Assembly: GCA_029202525.1 (NCBI GenBank)
Contig: CP119325.1
Coordinates: 1,586,001-1,650,000, forward strand
Direction of reading: 5' to 3'
From: Candidatus Pseudomonas phytovorans
Lineage (GTDB): Bacteria > Pseudomonadota > Gammaproteobacteria > Pseudomonadales > Pseudomonadaceae
Length of the DNA stretch: 64,000 bases
Made by a program: the position numbers and the translations under genes. The notes under the pieces are model-generated. The model was not told where the DNA came from and ran no database searches. It saw only the letters and a list, made by a program, of their open reading frames with translations. Positions 61,574-64,000 of the stretch are shown here, piece by piece. Position 1 is the stretch's first letter. Every line of letters starts with the position of its first letter.

Positions 61574-62461
61574 ATGGCCTGGTTGCAACGATTGAATGAC
61601 CCGTTTCGTCATGCGCTGGCGGGTACCCTGGGCGAAACCTATGGCGCACTGCTTGAGCGCCTCGGCCCGGTGGCCCCCTTCGAACTGGCGGTACTGGGCG
61701 CGCGCGCGATGGCGACGCCGGGCCTGGCGTTCCTGGTGGGCTACCAGGCTGCCTTGCGGGTGCTGTGGCCCAGTGCGCCGGCTAGCCTCGGGGCCTTGTG
61801 CGCAACCGAACGGCGCAGTGTGCGGCCGGCGGACATGCACACGCGCCTTGATGACTTGCGACTGACGGGAAGCAAGGATTTCGTCACGGCTGGGTTGGAA
61901 GCGGAGTGGCTACTGGTGGCGGCGCGTAGCGAAGCGGCTGGCGAGGCACCACGGTTGAACCTGGCGGTGGTCTACCCCGGGGAACCAGGGGTGACCCTGG
62001 AACCATTGCCGACCCTGCCGCTTATGCCGGAAGTAGGCCATGGGCGCTTGCTGCTGGAGCAGGCGGCGTGCGAGTTGCTGGCCGGTGACGGATGGGATGC
62101 TTATGTGAAGCCGTTTCGCTCGCTGGAGGACTTGTATGTGCTTACGGCGCTGACGGCCTGGTTGTATGGCGTGGGGCAGGAGTGTGCGTGGCCACAGGGG
62201 TTGCGCCTGCAATTGCTTGGGTTGCTGGCAGGCTGCGCCGAGGGCAGCCGGCACTGTGCCGACAGCACCGGTGGCCATTTGCTGCTGGGTGGTTTGTTCG
62301 CACAGTTTCAGGCGTTGCGGGGGGAGATTGATGCGGCATTGGCGGCAGGGCCGGCGCATTGGGCGCAAATCTGGCAGCGTGACCAGGGGGTGATGGCGTT
62401 GGCTGCGGCGGCTCGGGAGAAGCGGCTGAACAAGGCTTGGGCTGCTGCGGGATTGTCATGA
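61574..62461 (+). CDS. Short acyl-CoA-dehydrogenase-like protein
   Basis: A 295-residue protein with similarity to the middle beta domain of acyl-CoA dehydrogenases (LDDLRLTGSKDFVTAGLEAEWLLVAAR) and part of the C-terminal helical domain. Full-length members are about 380 residues. The N-terminal helical domain is short and no catalytic Glu can be assigned, so activity is doubtful. AAGGAG lies nine bases before the ATG. It is divergent from olsBA. Confidence 0.7.
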   Translation: MAWLQRLNDPFRHALAGTLGETYGALLERLGPVAPFELAVLGARAMATPGLAFLVGYQAALRVLWPSAPASLGALCATERRSVRPADMHTRLDDLRLTGSKDFVTAGLEAEWLLVAARSEAAGEAPRLNLAVVYPGEPGVTLEPLPTLPLMPEVGHGRLLLEQAACELLAGDGWDAYVKPFRSLEDLYVLTALTAWLYGVGQECAWPQGLRLQLLGLLAGCAEGSRHCADSTGGHLLLGGLFAQFQALRGEIDAALAAGPAHWAQIWQRDQGVMALAAAAREKRLNKAWAAAGLS

Positions 62462-62495
62462 ATGCCTGATAGGTTATCGTGAACTATTGAATCCT

Positions 62496-62640
62496 GGGGC
62501 CGCTTTGCGGCCCATCGCCGGCAAGCCAGCTCCCACATCGATCGCACAATGCCCAAGGTTTGAGCAGTACCTGCAGTACCTGCAGTACCTGCAGTACCTG
62601 TGGGAGCTGGCTTGCCGGCGATGGGCTGCACAGCAGCCCC
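62496..62640. repeat. REP pair containing a 9-base tandem repeat
   Basis: Outer REP units CATCGCCGGCAAGCCAGCTCCCACA and complement with GGGGCCGCTTTGCGGCC and GGGCTGCACAGCAGCCCC ends. The spacer has four exact copies of GCAGTACCT (62564-62599). Confidence 0.9.
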
Positions 62641-62661
62641 AAAAAAGGCGAGCACGAATGA

Positions 62662-63741
62662 ATGAAGGCACTCCTGCTTACACTGGCGATGGTTACGTGT
62701 TGCGCCTGGGCAGAAGATTGGCCTCAGCCTGACTGGCCGATCGATAATGCTACCCTCGACTGGCACGCCGTCGACGCCTACGCCTTCCCCGCACGTTCCC
62801 CCTCCGGGCGCAGCGGCATCCGCACCGACGCCCTGCTGATCATCCGCGATGGCCGCATCCTTCATGAGCGCTACGCAGCCCCCACCACCGCCGCCACCGC
62901 ACACCTGACCTGGTCGGTCAGCAAGAGCGTCCTCGCCACGCTGCTGGGCGTGGCCCAAGGCGAAGGACGCTTCCAGTTGCAAGACCCTGTCTCCCGTTTC
63001 TATTCGGGCATGCGCGGCCATCCCGGCATACGCATGGCTGATCTGTTGCACTGGGCCAGCGGCCTGGACTGGCAGGAAGACTACGAATACGCCCCGCTCA
63101 AGTCTTCGGTGGTGGCCATGCTGTATACCCGTGGCCGCGAGGACATGGCGGCCTATACGGCGGCGCGGGGCATGGCGGCCAGTCCCGGTCAGCGATTCCT
63201 CTACTCCAGTGGCGACAGCAATTTGCTGGCCGCTGCGCTGCGCGGCATGCTCGATGCCGCGCAGTACGCCGATTACCCCTGGCACGCGCTGTTCACCCCG
63301 TTGGGTATCGAAAGCGCGGTGTGGGAGCGTGACCGGGCGGGCACCTACGTGGGCTCTTCCTATCTGTATCTCAGCGCCCGAGACTTGGCGCGTATCGGCT
63401 TGTTGATGCAGCGCGACGGGCAGTGGCAAGGCCGGCAACTGCTGCCCAAGGCCTGGGTGGCCTTCAACCGCACAGCGTTTGACCGTGCCCAGCCTGTACC
63501 CGGTGAAGCCAACCCTGGCGGCCACTGGTGGCTCAACCAGCCGCTGGCCGGCACCGAGCGGCCTTGGCCGAGTGCGCCCGAAAGCACCTACGCTGCCCTT
63601 GGTCACTGGGGCCAGGCGCTGTACGTGCTGCCTGCGCAAAAGCTGGTGATCGTGCGCTACGCCGATGACCGCGACGGCAGTTACCAGCACAACGAACTGC
63701 TCAGGCGGGTGCTGGCCGCATTGGCCCGGGAGGGCGCATGA
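62662..63741 (+). CDS. Secreted serine hydrolase, beta-lactamase/class C fold
   Basis: A 359-residue exported protein. The signal peptide is MKALLLTLAMVTCCAWA. The class C-type SxxK motif is in HLTWSVSKSVLATLLG (SVSK), and YSSGDSNLLAAALRG supplies the Tyr-x-Ser/Asn-type second motif. HWGQALYVLPAQKL near the end replaces the KTG triad region. Such proteins include esterases and D-amino-acid peptidases, and beta-lactamase action cannot be inferred. It overlaps the next gene by four bases (ATGA). Confidence 0.85.
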   Translation: MKALLLTLAMVTCCAWAEDWPQPDWPIDNATLDWHAVDAYAFPARSPSGRSGIRTDALLIIRDGRILHERYAAPTTAATAHLTWSVSKSVLATLLGVAQGEGRFQLQDPVSRFYSGMRGHPGIRMADLLHWASGLDWQEDYEYAPLKSSVVAMLYTRGREDMAAYTAARGMAASPGQRFLYSSGDSNLLAAALRGMLDAAQYADYPWHALFTPLGIESAVWERDRAGTYVGSSYLYLSARDLARIGLLMQRDGQWQGRQLLPKAWVAFNRTAFDRAQPVPGEANPGGHWWLNQPLAGTERPWPSAPESTYAALGHWGQALYVLPAQKLVIVRYADDRDGSYQHNELLRRVLAALAREGA

Positions 63742-64000
63742 AGCGGGCCTTGTTGCTGGTGCTGCTGGTGCTGCTGTTCTGGACCTGGCAGGAGCGTCAG
63801 GCCCTGGCGGATTTCCCCGGCATCCTCTCGGCCTACTCGGCCAAGGAATACTGCTCGTGCCGCTTTGTCATGGGCTTCGAGCAGGCCTACTGCCAGGGCT
63901 ATGTAAAGCAATGGCTGCCGCTGAGCCTGCTGGAGGAAAACAGCCAGCAGCGGCTGGTTACTGCCGAGGGGCTGGGGCGGCGCAATCAGGCTGCGTGGCA
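63738..64000 (+). CDS. Small exported/anchored protein, 3' end outside window
   Basis: ATG 63738 overlaps the preceding stop (ATGA), so the pair is translationally coupled. The first 16 residues are strongly hydrophobic (ALLLVLLVLLFWTW), a signal or anchor. A Cys-containing stretch EYCSCRFVMGFEQAYC follows, with three cysteines in 16 residues. The frame is open to the window end (87 codons). I do not recognise the family. Confidence 0.7.
   Translation, partial: MKRALLLVLLVLLFWTWQERQALADFPGILSAYSAKEYCSCRFVMGFEQAYCQGYVKQWLPLSLLEENSQQRLVTAEGLGRRNQAAW

Overview
The window is a contiguous piece of a Pseudomonas chromosome, most likely from the P. putida group. The evidence is a high-G+C, tightly packed gene set, a complete mur/fts (dcw) cluster ending in ftsQ-ftsA-ftsZ-lpxC, pseudomonad-specific neighbours (the colRS operon, bifA, olsBA, the imelysin cluster) and many paired REP elements of the P. 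putida type, built around GCGGGC-TTGCCCGC or GCCGGCAAGCCAGC cores. No rRNA, tRNA, CRISPR array, prophage or complete insertion sequence was seen. The gene content is mostly core genome.

Region 1 (1-15.7 kb) is the cell-wall and division cluster on the + strand: ftsI (5' end missing), murE, murF, mraY, murD, ftsW, murG, murC, ddlB, ftsQ, ftsA, ftsZ, lpxC. Most neighbours overlap by 1-11 bases, which implies translational coupling. A long dyad lies in the ftsZ-lpxC gap and an intrinsic terminator follows lpxC.

Region 2 (15.7-33.6 kb) is housekeeping and transport: a DUF721/DciA-like protein, secA, argJ, a glutathione S-transferase, a Nudix-ThiE-like fusion, a PduO-type cobalamin adenosyltransferase, a membrane histidine kinase, a PanE-like reductase, yajQ, an MscS channel, an MdfA-like exporter, AmpG, an alkyltransferase-like protein, a DUF481 outer-membrane protein, a HugZ-like haem protein and fxsA.

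Region 3 (33.6-40.6 kb) has groES-groEL behind a sigma-32-type promoter and closed by a strong terminator. A PAP2 phosphatase and the colR-colS-methyltransferase-inaA/wapQ envelope-stress operon follow. ColR-box-like sequences precede both the PAP2 gene and the methyltransferase gene.

Region 4 (40.6-50.5 kb), on the - strand, has an RND pump with its adaptor (MexVW-like) and a four-gene periplasmic/lipoprotein cluster: imelysin, di-haem oxidoreductase, second imelysin-like protein and DUF1513 protein. This cluster is the best candidate for a poorly characterised system, probably concerned with iron.

Region 5 (50.5-64 kb) has bifA, sodB, divergent argO/argP, an epimerase, a coiled-coil membrane protein, an ArsR regulator with an old-yellow-enzyme reductase, an AcpH-like protein, olsB-olsA for ornithine lipids, a short acyl-CoA-dehydrogenase-like protein, a secreted serine hydrolase and a truncated final gene. 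Starts were chosen from Shine-Dalgarno spacing, signal peptides, family N-termini and gene overlap; several differ from the longest open frame.
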